Shown here piece after piece: positions 30,919 through 38,856 of a stretch of 61,133 nucleotides of DNA. The stretch covers positions 1 to 61,133 of the forward strand of contig DATANV010000037.1 in the NCBI GenBank assembly GCA_036266075.1, given 5' to 3'. The stretch comes from VRUE01 sp036266075. Lineage in GTDB: Bacteria > Actinomycetota > Thermoleophilia > Solirubrobacterales > 70-9. Made by a program: the position numbers and the translations under genes. The notes under the pieces were generated by a model. It was not told the origin of the DNA. It saw only the letters and a program-made list of their open reading frames with translations, and ran no database searches. Positions within the stretch are counted from its first letter, which is position 1. Every line of letters starts with the position of its first letter.

Positions 30919-32754
30919 CTAGACGCGGCTGGGCTCGAGCGCCCGCTCGACGGCGGCGACGATGTGGGCCGCGTCGATGCCGGCGGCCGCGAGCAGGTCC
31001 TCGGGCGGGCCGCTGCCGGGCTTGCCGGAGACCGCCAGACGCTCCAGCGGCGTGGCGCTGCCGGCCTGCGCCAGCACGCCGGCGACGGTCTCGCCGATAC
31101 CGCCCTCGGGCCAGTGGTCCTCGACCGTGACGAGAGCCCGCGTCGCTGCCGCCGCCTCGAGCAGCGCCTCGGCGTCGACCGGCTTGACCGAGTAGAGGTC
31201 GACGACCCGGGCGGCGACGCCGCGCTCGGCGAGCTGATCGGCGGCGGCGAGGCATTCGTGCAGGGTGATCCCGGCGCCGATCAGCGTTACCGCGTCGTCA
31301 TCGCTAGAACGCAGCGTGCGACTGCCGCCGATCTCGAAGCTCTCCCCCGCCTCGTACAGGGTCGGCGTCGCTTCCCGCGTCGTGCGCAGATAGCTAACGC
31401 CGCGGTGCTGTCGCATCGCGTCGAGGAGGGCGACGGTCTGGTTTGCGTCGCATGGGTAGAGGACGACGCTGCCGAAGACGGCGCGCAGCGAGGCGATGTC
31501 TTCCAACGCCATCTGCGAGGGGCCGTCGGGGCCGATCGAGACGCCGACGTGCGAGCCACAGAGCTTGAGGTCGGCGTCGGAGATCGGCGCCATGCGGACG
31601 AAGTCGTAGGCGCGACTGAGAAAAGCGCCGAAAGAGGAGGCGAACGGCTTCCAACCGCGCGTCTGCATGCCGATCGCCGCGGCCACCATCTGCTGCTCGG
31701 CGATGTACATCTCGAAGAAGCGCTCGGGGTGCTTGGCGGCGAAGCGCTCGGCGTAGGTCGAGTTGCCAACCTCGCCGTCGAGGGCGACGACCTTCTCGTC
31801 GACGGAGCCGATCCAGGCCAGGGCGTCGCCGTAGGCACCACGGGTCGCGACCTTCTCCCCCATCTCGTAGGTGGGCCGCTCGACTGGGGCGCGCGCGATC
31901 TCGTACGACGGCGCCTCGAGTGGCGGTTCGACCTCGACCCGCAGCGAGCGGATCCCGCCCAGCTCCTCGATCGCGGCGTCGGGATCGGCGAGCGGCTTGC
32001 CGTGCTGGTTCGGCTGATCCTCGACCGCAGCGACCCCCGAGCCCTTCTTGGTGCGGGCGAAGATCGCCGCTGGCTTCTCGGCGGCGGTCGCTCGCGCGTA
32101 GGCGGCGTCGATCGCCTCGAGGTCGTGGCCATCGATCTCCTGTACGTCCCAGCCGCAGGCCGCGGCCCGCGCCGCCAGCGAGGAGGTGTCCCACTCGTGC
32201 ATCGTCGGCCCGCGCTGGCCGAGGCGGTTGACGTCGACGATCGCGATCAGGTTGTCGAGCCCGGCGTAGCCGGCGTGCTCGAAGGCCTCCCACATCGAGC
32301 CCTCGGCAAGCTCGGAATCGCCGCAGAGGACCCAGACGCGCAAATCGGCGCGCTCCAGGCGCTGGGCCGCGAGGGCGATGCCGACCGAGATCGGCAGCCC
32401 CTGGCCAAGCGAGCCGGTGGCAACGTCCACCCAGGGGATTTCCGGGGTCGGGTGGCCCTGCATGCGCGAGCCGAATTCGCGGAAGCTGAGCAGCTCCTCG
32501 TCGTCGATCGCACCGGCCGCTTTGTAGAGCGAGTAGAGCAGGGGCGAGGCGTGCCCCTTGGAGAAGACGAGGTGATCCGCACCGGGATGATCGGGCCTCT
32601 CGAACTCGTAGCGCAGGTATTTCGTCAGCAGGACGGCCATCAGGTCGGCGGCTGACATCGACGAAGTCGGGTGACCGGATCCGGCGGCCGCGGCGGCGCG
32701 AACCGAGTCGACGCGCAGCTGCTGGGCCAGCTCTTTGAGCTGCTCTGGGCTCAC
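30919..32754 (-). CDS. tkt: Transketolase
   Basis: A 611-residue thiamine-diphosphate enzyme of the pentose phosphate pathway that transfers two-carbon units between sugar phosphates. The N-terminal part has GSGHPTSSMSAADLM and the ThDP/Mg motif GDSELAEGSMWEA through AIVDVNRLGQ. The pyrimidine-binding half starts ATRGAYGDALAW and includes YIAEQQMVAAAIGM with the catalytic Glu. At 611 residues it is shorter than the 660-700 of E. coli-type enzymes and closer to the shorter animal-like or archaeal-like form. It faces the nuclease-like gene tail to tail with 8 bases between them. Confidence 0.93.
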   Translation of the reverse strand: MSPEQLKELAQQLRVDSVRAAAAAGSGHPTSSMSAADLMAVLLTKYLRYEFERPDHPGADHLVFSKGHASPLLYSLYKAAGAIDDEELLSFREFGSRMQGHPTPEIPWVDVATGSLGQGLPISVGIALAAQRLERADLRVWVLCGDSELAEGSMWEAFEHAGYAGLDNLIAIVDVNRLGQRGPTMHEWDTSSLAARAAACGWDVQEIDGHDLEAIDAAYARATAAEKPAAIFARTKKGSGVAAVEDQPNQHGKPLADPDAAIEELGGIRSLRVEVEPPLEAPSYEIARAPVERPTYEMGEKVATRGAYGDALAWIGSVDEKVVALDGEVGNSTYAERFAAKHPERFFEMYIAEQQMVAAAIGMQTRGWKPFASSFGAFLSRAYDFVRMAPISDADLKLCGSHVGVSIGPDGPSQMALEDIASLRAVFGSVVLYPCDANQTVALLDAMRQHRGVSYLRTTREATPTLYEAGESFEIGGSRTLRSSDDDAVTLIGAGITLHECLAAADQLAERGVAARVVDLYSVKPVDAEALLEAAAATRALVTVEDHWPEGGIGETVAGVLAQAGSATPLERLAVSGKPGSGPPEDLLAAAGIDAAHIVAAVERALEPSRV

Positions 32755-32774
32755 CCGCCGGACTCTACCTAGGG

Positions 32775-33788
32775 CTAACCGATCGCAACCATGCGCTCGA
32801 TCGGCAGCCGCGCCCGCTCGGCGATCTCGGCCGGGACCGAGACCTCGAACTTCGACTCGCGCAGCGCGTCGCGCAGCTTCGGCAGGGTGATCATCTTCAT
32901 GTACTTGCAGAAGGCCATCCGGTTGGCCTCGATCAGGCTCGCTTCCGGAGCCACCTGCTGCAGCGGGTGCAGCATGCCGTTCTCAGTGGCGACGATGAAC
33001 TCGCCGTCGGGCTTGCGCTGGACGTAATCGAGCATCTGACCCGTGGAGAGCATGTGCACGCCCTCCTCGTCGACTTCGCCAGCGGCGACGAACTCCATCA
33101 CCTGGGTGACGCAGCCGCACTCGGGATGGACGAGGAACTCGGCGCCGGGATGGGCCTCGCGCTGGGCGCGGATGTCGTCGGGGCGGATGCCGGCATGGAC
33201 GTGGCACTCGCCCGGCCAGACGTGCATCGAGTGGCCCGTCTCACGCTCGACGTAGGAGCCGAGCCACATGTCGGGGCCGAAGAGGATCTCGGCCTCGGGA
33301 CCGTGCTCGCGGAGGATGTGCTCGACGACCTTAACCGCGTTGGAGGAGGTGCAGCAGTAGTCGGTCTCGGCCTTGACCTCAGCCGAGGTGTTGACGTACA
33401 TGACGACGACCGCATCGGGACTGTGGCGGGCCTTCCAGTTGCGCAGCTCGCTGGCGGTGATCGAGTCGGCGAGCGAGCAACCGGCGTCGAGGTCGGGGAT
33501 CAGGACCGTCTTCTCCGGCGAGAGGATCGAGGCGGTCTCGGCCATGAAGTGGACGCCGCAGAAGGCGATCGTCGAAGCATCGGATTCCGCCGCCTTGCGG
33601 GAGAGACCGAGCGAATCGCCGGTGTAGTCGGCAACCGCCTGGACCTCGGGCACCTGGTAGTTGTGGGCGAGGATCACGGCGTCGCGCTCGACGGCCAGCG
33701 CCCGCACCTCGCGCGACGTCTCTTCGACCTCCTCCGGGCTGAGGTCGAGCATCGGCACCGGCTCGTTGATCGTCGGCAGCTCTCTCAT
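32775..33788 (-). CDS. nadA: Quinolinate synthase NadA
   Basis: An about 337-residue Fe-S enzyme that condenses iminoaspartate with dihydroxyacetone phosphate to quinolinate in de novo NAD synthesis. The three cluster cysteines appear in FCGVHFMAE, PGECHVHAG and HPECGC. The start at 33788 (MRELPTINEP) is preferred; MRAIRGNAF at 33815 is an alternative, and the longer open frame runs antisense to the glycosylase gene. nadC lies 1 kb away but nadB is not in the window, so iminoaspartate must come from NadB or an aspartate dehydrogenase encoded elsewhere. Confidence 0.95.
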   Translation of the reverse strand: MRELPTINEPVPMLDLSPEEVEETSREVRALAVERDAVILAHNYQVPEVQAVADYTGDSLGLSRKAAESDASTIAFCGVHFMAETASILSPEKTVLIPDLDAGCSLADSITASELRNWKARHSPDAVVVMYVNTSAEVKAETDYCCTSSNAVKVVEHILREHGPEAEILFGPDMWLGSYVERETGHSMHVWPGECHVHAGIRPDDIRAQREAHPGAEFLVHPECGCVTQVMEFVAAGEVDEEGVHMLSTGQMLDYVQRKPDGEFIVATENGMLHPLQQVAPEASLIEANRMAFCKYMKMITLPKLRDALRESKFEVSVPAEIAERARLPIERMVAIG

Positions 33789-33896
33789 AAACGCGTTGCC
33801 TCGAATGGCCCGCATGGGCCTCGCTGGTCTATGTTCGCCGGCACGGCATTGCCTGAGTCCGGTCGAATGAACTAAGCCGAAGTCTACTCTCTCGGC

Positions 33897-34742
33897 ATGC
33901 CTGAGCTTCCCGAGGTTGAGTTCACGGTGCGCCGCCTCGCCACCGCCGTAGAGGGTGTCGAGATCGAATCGGCGCTGGCGCCGGGGATGAACGTGATGAA
34001 GACCTTCGACCCGCCGCTCGAAGCTCTGGCTGGGCGCGAGGTCACGGCAATCCGCCGCATCGGCAAGATGCCCGTGATCGAGTTCGGCGACCTTGCCCTG
34101 CTGATCCACCTGATGTCAGCCGGCCGCCTGCGCCTCTCCGACAAGCGCGCATCCCGCAAAGACCGGGCCTTCCGCATCCTGATCCGCCTCGCCGACGGCC
34201 GCGAGCTGCGCCTGCGCGAGTACGGCACCAAGCAGCGGGCCTGGGCCAAGCTGCTGCCGGCCGAGGCGGTCGGCCAGGACGAAGCCGTCGCGACCCTGGG
34301 TCCCGAAGCTTGGCCTCCGCCCCCGCTGGAGGTGTTCGCCGCGGCGATCGATCAACCCCGCCACCTCCACCCCCTGCTGCGCCACCAGCGCGACATCGCC
34401 GGCATCGGCCGCTCCTGGGTCGACGAGATCCTCTGGGAGGCCAGGCTTTCCCCCTTCAAGCAAGGCTCCGAGCTGAGCGAGGAGGAGGTCGAGCGGCTGC
34501 ACGCGGCCCTCCACGTGCTCGGCGACGCGATCGAGCACTACGAGCGGACGATCGGCCCGGACCTCCCCGACAAGCTGCCGATGCCCCTGAAGGTGCACAA
34601 ACGCGAGGGCGAGCCGTGCCCGCGCTGCGGAGCCACCATCGAGGCCGTCTTCTTCGCCGAGCACCAGACGAACTACTGCCCGCAGGAGCAGACGGGGGGG
34701 CGCGTCCTCAAGGACCGGCGGCTCTCGAAACTGCTCAAGTAG
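33897..34742 (+). CDS. Fpg/Nei-family DNA glycosylase with altered zinc finger
   Basis: The 281 residues begin MPELPEVE with the catalytic Pro2 and Glu3, and RIGKMPVIEF carries the conserved Lys. The family removes oxidised bases and cuts abasic sites. The helix-two-turn-helix region (IAGIGRSWVDEILW) is present. The C-terminal zinc finger is unusual: CPRCG supplies two cysteines and NYCPQEQTGG a third, but the fourth cysteine (normally YCPxCQ) is Glu. It may bind zinc weakly or not at all. It is inserted between nadA (divergent) and nadC (convergent). Confidence 0.9.
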   Translation: MPELPEVEFTVRRLATAVEGVEIESALAPGMNVMKTFDPPLEALAGREVTAIRRIGKMPVIEFGDLALLIHLMSAGRLRLSDKRASRKDRAFRILIRLADGRELRLREYGTKQRAWAKLLPAEAVGQDEAVATLGPEAWPPPPLEVFAAAIDQPRHLHPLLRHQRDIAGIGRSWVDEILWEARLSPFKQGSELSEEEVERLHAALHVLGDAIEHYERTIGPDLPDKLPMPLKVHKREGEPCPRCGATIEAVFFAEHQTNYCPQEQTGGRVLKDRRLSKLLK

Positions 34743-34751
34743 GCAGGGGCC

Positions 34752-34855
34752 GGGCGGGACGGTGCCCCTCCGCCGGAGACCGTCCGGCCGGCAGAAGCCG
34801 TCATGCGGAAGGAAGCCGCTCCCAAAGCCTCCGGCGGAGGGGCACCGTCCCGCCC
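34752..34855. repeat. Palindromic element, family C copy 1, between convergent genes
   Basis: Bases 34752-34777 are the exact reverse complement of 34830-34855 (26 bp). The inner 84 bases (34762-34845) match the inverted copy at 43092-43175 with about 5 differences. The outer arm GGGCGGGAC is unique to this place. The right arm touches the nadC stop. Confidence 0.85.
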
Positions 34856-35709
34856 TACGCCGGCTCGAGCAGCATGCTGAAGTCCAGAGCGGGGGCTGAG
34901 TGGGTCAGGGCGCCGACGGAGATGTAGTCGACGCCGGTTTCGGCGATCTCGCGGACGGTGTCGAGCGTGATGCCGCCGGAGGCCTCCAGGGTCGGCGGAG
35001 AGCTGCCGCCCTCGGTGTCACGCAGGCGAACCGCCTCGCGCAAGGTCGCGGGGTCCATGTTGTCGAGCAGCAGGCGGTCGGCACCGGTTCCAAGCGCGTA
35101 GGCAACCTCGAGAAGGTCGCGGCACTCGACCTCGACCGGGAGGTCGGGGTAAGCGGTGCGGGTGCCGTGGACCGCTTTCGCCAAGCTGCCAGCGAGGGCA
35201 ATGTGGTTCTCCTTGATGAGGATCGCGTCGTGGAGGCCCATGCGGTGGTTCTGGCCGCCTCCCGCGGCGACCGCGGCCTTCTCGAGGACGCGCAGGCCCG
35301 GGGTCGTCTTGCGGGTGTCGAGGATGCGGGCACCGGTGCCGGCGACGGCTTCGACGAACTGGGCGGTCAGGGTGGCGATGCCGGAGAGATGGCCGAGCAG
35401 GTTGAGCGCGGTGCGCTCGGCGGCGAGCAACGCTCGAGCAGGGCCCACGGCGAGCAAGACCTCGGCCGGCACATCCTCGCGCCACTGCCCCTCGATGACG
35501 AGCTTGTCGACGCCCTCGACCCCGCACTGTCGCATCGTCTCCGCAACGGCCTCGAAACCGAAGACGACGCCCGGCGCCTTCTGGACGACCCGCGCCCGCG
35601 CCCGCGCGTCCCCGGGCACCGCTGCCTGCGAGGTCACATCGCCATCGCCAAGGTCCTCGGCCAGCGCCCCTGCAACCAGCTCGCTGAGGGCAGCATCACG
35701 GTCGGCCAT
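34855..35709 (-). CDS. nadC: Nicotinate-nucleotide pyrophosphorylase (quinolinate phosphoribosyltransferase) NadC
   Basis: The 284-residue enzyme joins quinolinate and PRPP to nicotinate mononucleotide. Conserved segments include AERTALNLLGHLSGIAT, ILDTRKTTPGLR (substrate-binding Arg and Lys), HRMGLHDAILIKENH, VEVEC and EASGGITLDTV near the C-terminus. The length is typical. It is separated from nadA by the DNA glycosylase and a family C element, so the NAD genes are not one transcript here. The region upstream carries another palindromic element (35747-35848). Confidence 0.96.
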   Translation of the reverse strand: MADRDAALSELVAGALAEDLGDGDVTSQAAVPGDARARARVVQKAPGVVFGFEAVAETMRQCGVEGVDKLVIEGQWREDVPAEVLLAVGPARALLAAERTALNLLGHLSGIATLTAQFVEAVAGTGARILDTRKTTPGLRVLEKAAVAAGGGQNHRMGLHDAILIKENHIALAGSLAKAVHGTRTAYPDLPVEVECRDLLEVAYALGTGADRLLLDNMDPATLREAVRLRDTEGGSSPPTLEASGGITLDTVREIAETGVDYISVGALTHSAPALDFSMLLEPA

Positions 35710-35746
35710 CCAGGAACCCTAATCGCGCAACAGGGCCGCTTGCGGA

Positions 35747-35848
35747 AGAGCGACCGGTGCCCCTCTCCGGGAGGCTCAGAGACCACGATCGAACCACCCA
35801 AACGATCTGCTGCGCGACGGCCTTCGGGAGAGGGGCACCGGTCGCTCT
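35747..35848. repeat. Palindromic element, type D, between nadC and the sigma-factor gene
   Basis: Bases 35747-35768 are the exact reverse complement of 35827-35848 (22 bp), and weaker pairing continues inwards. The arm contains GGTGCCCCTCTCC, a motif shared with families B and C. Unlike the others it sits between divergent genes, where both promoters should be. Confidence 0.8.
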
Positions 35849-35885
35849 CTCACATCTGTGCCAGCAGAGGCGTTTAATCCTTGAC

Positions 35886-36353
35886 TTGCCCTTGTTGCCG
35901 CCATTCCAGGTATTGCTCGACGAGTACGCGGCTGACGTGATGTCGGTGCTGCGTGGGGCGGTCGGGCGCGCCGACGCGGAAGATTGCTTCCAGGAGACCT
36001 TTCTCGCCGCGTTGCGGGCCTACCCGCGGTTGCGCGACACGAGCAACCTGCGCGGCTGGCTGCTGACGATCGCCCACCGCAAGGCGATCGACCACCATCG
36101 GGCCAACGGTCGTCGGCCGTTGCCGGTCGCCGAGGTCGCCGAATTGCAGGGGGCGACCGCCGAGCCCGAGCTCGACGACGGGCTTTGGGGGCTGGTCGGG
36201 GCGCTGCCGCCAAAACAGCGCGCCGCAGTGGCGTTGCGCTACGCCTGCGACCTGCCGCATGCGGAGATCGGCGCAGCGCTCGGTTGCTCGCCGGAGGCAG
36301 CGCGGCGCAGCCTGCACGAGGGAATCAAGCGACTGCGAAAGGAGCTGGCATGA
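35886..36353 (+). CDS. ECF-type RNA polymerase sigma factor
   Basis: About 155 residues. Region 2 is visible as DEYAADVMSVLRGAVGRADAEDCFQETF with LRGWLLTIAHRKAIDHHR, and region 4 as LPPKQRAAVALRYACDLPHAEIGAALGCSPEAARRSLHEGIKRLR. The start is uncertain: in-frame TTG codons at 35886, 35892 and 35895 are candidates, and a longer frame would read through the type D palindrome. The stop overlaps the start of the methyltransferase gene (ATGA at 36350), so the two are translated together. No anti-sigma gene is adjacent, so control must be by another route. Confidence 0.85.
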   Translation: MPLLPPFQVLLDEYAADVMSVLRGAVGRADAEDCFQETFLAALRAYPRLRDTSNLRGWLLTIAHRKAIDHHRANGRRPLPVAEVAELQGATAEPELDDGLWGLVGALPPKQRAAVALRYACDLPHAEIGAALGCSPEAARRSLHEGIKRLRKELA

Positions 36354-36910
36354 AGGCCTACCTGGAGCGCCTCGGAGAGCGAGCGGAAGCCGAGGGGCTG
36401 CTCGACGTCGCCTACGCGACCATCGATTCGCCATTCGGCCCGCTGCTCTTGGCGGCGACGCCGCGCGGGCTGGTCAAGGTCCACCTGCCGGCCTCGGGGT
36501 ACAGCGACGAGGAGACCCTGGAGGAGCTTGCCGCGCGGGTCTCCCCGCGGGTGCTGGAGGCACCGGCGCGGCTCGACGACGCCCGGCGCCAGCTCGAGCG
36601 CTACTTCGAGGGGGGGCTGACTGAGTTCGAGCTGCCGCTCGACTGGCGCCTCAGCAAGGACTTCCGCCTGCGGGCGCTGCGGGCCATCGCCCGCATCCCC
36701 TACGGCCAGACCCGCAGCTACACCGAGATCGCGAAGAGCGCCGGCAACGAGCGCGCGGTCCGCGCCGCCGGCACCGCCTGCGGCTCCAACCCGATCCCGA
36801 TCGTCGTCCCCTGCCACCGCGTCCTGCGCAGCGGCGGCGCCCTCGGCGGCTACGGGGGCGGCCTGCCGATGAAGGAAGCACTGCTGCGACTGGAGGGCGT
36901 CCTCGGCTAA
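36350..36910 (+). CDS. ogt: Methylated-DNA-[protein]-cysteine S-methyltransferase
   Basis: A 186-residue suicide repair protein that takes alkyl groups from O6-alkylguanine. The active site PIVVPCHRV is intact, with the helix-turn-helix region RIPYGQTRSYTEIA and the C-terminal GGYGGGLPMKEALL. It has no Ada-type N-terminal regulatory domain. Translational overlap with the ECF sigma gene suggests that the sigma factor controls an alkylation or genotoxic stress response that includes this gene. Confidence 0.94.
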   Translation: MKAYLERLGERAEAEGLLDVAYATIDSPFGPLLLAATPRGLVKVHLPASGYSDEETLEELAARVSPRVLEAPARLDDARRQLERYFEGGLTEFELPLDWRLSKDFRLRALRAIARIPYGQTRSYTEIAKSAGNERAVRAAGTACGSNPIPIVVPCHRVLRSGGALGGYGGGLPMKEALLRLEGVLG

Positions 36911-36941
36911 ACCCGCTGCCGCCAGGGGTCGATGCAGCCCC

Positions 36942-37511
36942 ATGGCGAAGATTCGCGCGACGATCGTCCTCTTGAGCATGGCGGCGCTGGCTCTGTCGAT
37001 CGCCGGCGGCACCGCGTGGTCCGCCCCCGCGACTCCCCCGGCCGTCCCCTTCGCGCTGGGCGAGGAAGTCGAACTCGAAGCCGAAGAAGGCGAAGAAGAG
37101 ACCGCGGCGGAAGAATGCGAAGAGGCGCAGGCTGAATTTGCCGCAGGCGAAATCAGCGTCGAGGAAGTCGCCGAATACTGCGAAGCCGAAACGCGCCCCC
37201 ACGGCAAGAGCTCGTCGGGAAGCGCTCCCGAAGAGTGCGTCCTGCGCAGCGCCCACGGCCACGCCACCGTCGACGCCGAGGGCCAAAAGCTGAAGCTGAC
37301 TATCGGCTACACGACCTACGAACCGACCCCAGCGACGATCGACCTGAGCAAGGGCCCCGCCATCCACCGCCACCTAGGCCGCAGCGGCGTCCTCCGCATC
37401 GTCGAGAGCTTCCCCACCAGCATCCCCAACCGCCTCGTCGTCGCAATCAAGCTCCCAGCGACGAGGAGCGTGGGGTGCCCCTCTCGGCGGCTTGTACTTT
37501 TTCCGAAGTAA
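36942..37511 (+). CDS. Secreted acidic protein with C-terminus encoded by a repeat element
   Basis: A 189-residue protein. A signal peptide (about 1-27, ATIVLLSMAALALSIAGGTAWSA) precedes a strongly acidic stretch (GEEVELEAEEGEEETAAEECEE), then a more ordered part (CVLRSAHGHATVDAEGQKLKLTIGYTTYEP, NRLVVAIKLP) that looks like a beta domain. From about residue 174 the reading frame enters the left arm of a family B palindrome and ends 17 residues later inside it, so the natural C-terminus may have been replaced. The function is unknown. The hydrophobic and acidic parts suggest an exported or surface-associated protein. Confidence 0.75.
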   Translation: MAKIRATIVLLSMAALALSIAGGTAWSAPATPPAVPFALGEEVELEAEEGEEETAAEECEEAQAEFAAGEISVEEVAEYCEAETRPHGKSSSGSAPEECVLRSAHGHATVDAEGQKLKLTIGYTTYEPTPATIDLSKGPAIHRHLGRSGVLRIVESFPTSIPNRLVVAIKLPATRSVGCPSRRLVLFPK

Positions 37512-37577
37512 GGCCCACGGACAACCCCCAGCTGTTTTCGGAAAAAGTTGAGCCGAGAGGGGCGCCCCACGCTCCTC
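37463..37577. repeat. Palindromic element, family B copy 2
   Basis: Outer arms 37463-37488 and 37552-37577 match over 26 bases with a single G-T position. The inner ends CTTGTACTTTTTCCG and CGGAAAAAGTTGAG are shared with copy 1 (9931-10046). A further right half, TCGAAAAAGTTGAGCCGG, follows at 37591-37619. It separates the convergent acidic-protein and prfB genes. Confidence 0.8.
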
Positions 37578-37640
37578 ACCCGCGCGGTTTTCGAAAAAGT
37601 TGAGCCGGAAGGGGCACCCGGCCCCTCGGGCCTTCCCCCG

Positions 37641-38760
37641 CTAGCTCGCCGAAGCCGCCGCCGTCTTGTTCAGGTAGTCCCGCACGAACTCGTCGATGTC
37701 GCCGTCCAGCACCCGCTGGGCGTCGCCCGCCTCGTGTCCCGTGCGATGGTCCTTGACCCGCTGGTCGGGATGCAGGAAGTAGCTGCGGATCTGCGAGCCC
37801 CAGGCGACTTCCTTGACCTCGCCCCGCTCCGCCGCCAGCGCCTCGGCCCGTTTGCGCTCCTCCAGCTCGATCAGCTTGGAGCGCAGCAGCTGCATCGCCA
37901 CCGCCTTGTTCTGGGCCTGGGAGCGCTCGTTCTGGCACTGGACGACGACCCCGGTCGGCACGTGCGTGATCCGCACCGCCGAATCGGTCTTATTGACGTG
38001 CTGGCCGCCGGCGCCGGAAGCGCGATAGGTGTCGATCCGCAGGTCGGCGTCGTCGATCTCGACGTCGACTCCCTCGTCGACCAGCGGGCCGACGTCGACC
38101 TGGGCGAAGCTGGTGTGGCGGCGCGCCGAGGAGTCGAACGGGGAGATCCGCACCAGGCGGTGAACACCCCGCTCGGCAGCGAATAGGCCGTAGGCGTTCT
38201 CGCCGCGAGAGACGAACGTCGCCGACTTCAGGCCCGCCTCCTCCCCCGGCGAGGCCTCCTTCATCTCGACCTCGAAGCCGCGCCGCTCGGCCCAGCGCAG
38301 GTACATCCGCAGCAGCATCTCCGCCCAGTCCTGGGAGTCGGTGCCCCCGGCGCCGGCGTGCACCGAGACGACCGCGTCGCCGGCGTCGTACTGGCCGCTG
38401 AACAGCCGCGCCTCTTCGAGCTCTGCAAGGCGCCGCTCGACTGAGCCCAGCTGCGTCGTCAGCTCGGCGGCCAGCTCGTCGTCCTCGGCTGCCATCTCGG
38501 CCAGCTCGTCGAGGTCACCGACGTCGCTGGAGAGCTCCTCGAAGGTCTTCAGCCGACGCTGGGTACGGGCGTGCGCGGCCGAGACCCGCGCCGCTGCCTC
38601 TTGGTCGTCCCAGAAGCCGGGGGCCTGCATCTCGGCCTCGAGCCGCTCTGCCTCGTCGCGCAGCGCAGCCGGGTCAAAGGTAGTCCGAGAGCAGGGACAG
38701 CTGCTCGCGGATCGCGGCGAGGCGCGCGGGCACGGATTCGGTTGAGGCGGCCTCGGCCAT
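37641..38760 (-). CDS. prfB: Peptide chain release factor 2, expressed by programmed +1 frameshift
   Basis: RF2 ends translation at UGA and UAA. The first 28 codons start at ATG 38760 (MAEAASTESV) and end with CTT followed by in-frame TGA at 38676-38674. Skipping one T gives GAC and the second frame (DPAALRDEAERLE) to 37641, in all 372 residues. SPF (stop recognition) lies in RISPFDSSA, and GGQ in SGAGGQHVNKTDSAVR. The gene follows secA in the conserved hpf-secA-prfB order, here interrupted by two inserted genes. Read without the shift, the second frame alone would have a nonsense N-terminus. Confidence 0.96.
38673..38679 (-). promoter_or_regulatory. prfB +1 frameshift site CTTTGAC
   Basis: On the coding strand the sequence is CTT TGA C, the classic autoregulatory site of prfB. 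When RF2 is scarce the ribosome pauses at TGA and slips to TTT/GAC. The usual internal Shine-Dalgarno sequence a few bases upstream is weak here. Confidence 0.92.
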
Positions 38761-38856
38761 GGCGACAGCGTATTACGCAAGCGCCAAGCGCTCCGCCTCA
38801 GAGCGCATCCGACTTTGACCACACCAGAGCGGGGTCAAACTCCGGCGCGACGGTGG

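Noticed and set aside
33789..34109. Upstream extension of nadA
   Set aside because: It is antisense to the start of the DNA glycosylase gene, and the conserved NadA sequence starts after MRELP.
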